Shown here: piece after piece, positions 63,099 through 64,000 of the stretch
How the letters are laid out: each line of letters starts with the position of its first letter
How positions within the stretch are numbered: the first letter of the stretch is position 1
NCBI GenBank assembly: GCA_018823285.1
Contig: JAHJIQ010000072.1
Coordinates: 1 to 64,000 of the forward strand
Length of the DNA: 64,000 bases
Direction: 5' to 3'
Origin: Pseudomonadota bacterium
GTDB taxonomy: Bacteria; Desulfobacterota; Desulfobulbia; Desulfobulbales; JAGXFP01
Notes under the pieces: model-generated
Told to the model about the DNA's origin: nothing
Databases searched by the model: none
The model's input: the letters and a program-made list of their open reading frames with translations, nothing else
Translations under genes and position numbers: made by a program

Positions 63099-64000
63099 CT
63101 AAGCTTTTTCCTTCATCTTCTCCCACGAGTCGCGCAGGGTGACGGTGCGGTTGAAAACAAGGTGGTCCGGTGTTGCATCCTTGCCGTCCAGGCAGAAATA
63201 GCCCGTGCGTTCGAACTGGTAGTTGACGTCTGCTGCCGCCCCTTTCAGAAATGGTTCGAGTTTGCAGCCGGAAAGTACTTTGAGTGAATCCGGGTTGAGC
63301 ACATCGAGAAAATCCCGGTCTTTGGACTCAGGCGCTTCTTCGGTGAAAAGTCGGTCGTAAAGCCTGACCTCGGCGTCCACCGCATGACGGGCCGAGACCC
63401 AGTGGATGGTGCCTTTGATCTTGCGGCCGTCGGGAGTGTTGCCGCCCCGGGTCTCCGGATCATAGGTGCAGTGGATCGCCGTCAGATTGCCGTTGCTGTC
63501 CTTGACCACTTTTTCAAGCTGAACGACATAGGCGTACCGGAGGCGCACCTCCCGGTCCGGTGCAAGCCGGTGGAATTTCGCCGGGGCCTCCTCCATGAAG
63601 TCGGATTTTTCAATGTAGATCTCCCTGCAGAAAGGGACTTTTCGGTTGCCCATCTCTGGATTTTGCGGATGGTTCTGCGCCTCCATTTCTTCGACCTGAT
63701 CTTCCGGATAATTGGTGATCACCACCTTGAGTGGTTCGAGCACCCCCATCACCCTTGGAGCCTTGTCGTTCAAGTCTTCGCGGATACAGTGTTCGAGAAT
63801 GGCCATGTCGACCACCGAATCGCCTTTCGCGAGGCCGATCTTGTCGCAGAAGGACCGGATCGAGGCCGGGGTGTAGCCGCGTCGTCTGATCCCCGAGAGC
63901 GTCGGCATCCGCGGGTCGTCCCAGCCGCTGACGTGCCCGCCCTGGACCAGTTTCAGGAGTTTTCTCTTGCTGACCACGGTGTAGTTGAGGTTCAGGCGGG
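63099..64000 (-). CDS. glnS: Glutaminyl-tRNA synthetase, 3' part (runs off the window)
   Basis: The last ~300 codons of a class I tRNA synthetase; the frame continues beyond position 64000. The visible part begins [13 protein letters not shown], the KMSKS-like motif in the GlnRS form (VSKRKL), then [23 protein letters not shown], which is diagnostic of GlnRS. The C-terminal anticodon-binding beta-barrels follow ([53 protein letters not shown]). The HIGH motif is outside the window. A small hairpin, AGGCG-CGCCT, lies just downstream between this gene and the convergent hemerythrin gene. Confidence 0.96.
   Translation of the reverse strand, partial: RLNLNYTVVSKRKLLKLVQGGHVSGWDDPRMPTLSGIRRRGYTPASIRSFCDKIGLAKGDSVVDMAILEHCIREDLNDKAPRVMGVLEPLKVVITNYPEDQVEEMEAQNHPQNPEMGNRKVPFCREIYIEKSDFMEEAPAKFHRLAPDREVRLRYAYVVQLEKVVKDSNGNLTAIHCTYDPETRGGNTPDGRKIKGTIHWVSARHAVDAEVRLYDRLFTEEAPESKDRDFLDVLNPDSLKVLSGCKLEPFLKGAAADVNYQFERTGYFCLDGKDATPDHLVFNRTVTLRDSWEKMKEKA

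Overview
The window reads as a chromosomal segment of a Gram-negative, probably anaerobic or microaerobic bacterium. I place it in Desulfobacterota, most likely near Desulfobulbales. This is inferred from the style of the housekeeping proteins, an AccA-AccD fusion, an apparent selenoprotein, two hemerythrin-domain proteins and many signalling modules. It was not tested by any search. No rRNA, tRNA or CRISPR array was seen.

Layout. 0-6 kb: trpC and trpF, a DUF4143-type ATPase, a glycine-zipper lipoprotein and a DegP/HtrA protease. 6-12 kb: a 56-residue zinc-ribbon protein, thiL, uvrB with a coupled DUF374 acyltransferase, and a cyclic-nucleotide-binding/PilZ protein. 11.8-15.5 kb: a peroxide-response group (PerR-like regulator, katG, pldA-like phospholipase). 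15.7-20.6 kb: a SAP-like small protein, adk, a K+ channel, a FapA-family protein and a DUF2238 membrane protein.

20.6-30.8 kb is the accessory region. It holds a minus-strand cluster made of a predicted nuclease-STAND NTPase (1095 aa), a 612-aa partner that may really be its C-terminal half, and a short HEPN protein. Next come a ParD/ParE-type toxin-antitoxin pair placed between two copies of a response-regulator 3' end, and an intact IS21-family element with a 7-bp target duplication. This cluster is the best candidate for an undescribed (probably anti-phage) system.

30.9-43 kb: an HD-GYP protein, a dienelactone hydrolase, MgtC and an ArgD-like aminotransferase. Then comes a phoH-ybeY-pdxJ group in which ybeY and pdxJ share one reading frame, followed by a periplasmic thioredoxin-fold protein whose catalytic cysteine is encoded by UGA (probable selenocysteine with a SECIS-like hairpin). 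A CCG-type iron-sulfur protein, prfB with the classic +1 frameshift site, lnt and corC complete this stretch.

44-50 kb: a compact acetyl-CoA carboxylase operon (biotin carboxylase, fused AccA-AccD, BCCP-like protein, biotin ligase), followed by a glycosyltransferase. 50-59 kb: a hemerythrin-GGDEF protein, gene remnants, a beta-barrel protein, an exported WD40-caspase protein, a DUF4384-like protein and a lipoprotein hydrolase whose start overlaps it head to head. 59-64 kb: a HEAT-like protein, an intradiol-dioxygenase-like lipoprotein with an MFS transporter, fbp, a bacteriohemerythrin and the 3' part of glnS, which runs off the window.

Several families of dispersed hairpin repeats sit between genes. 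One occurs four times with structure kept where sequence has changed.
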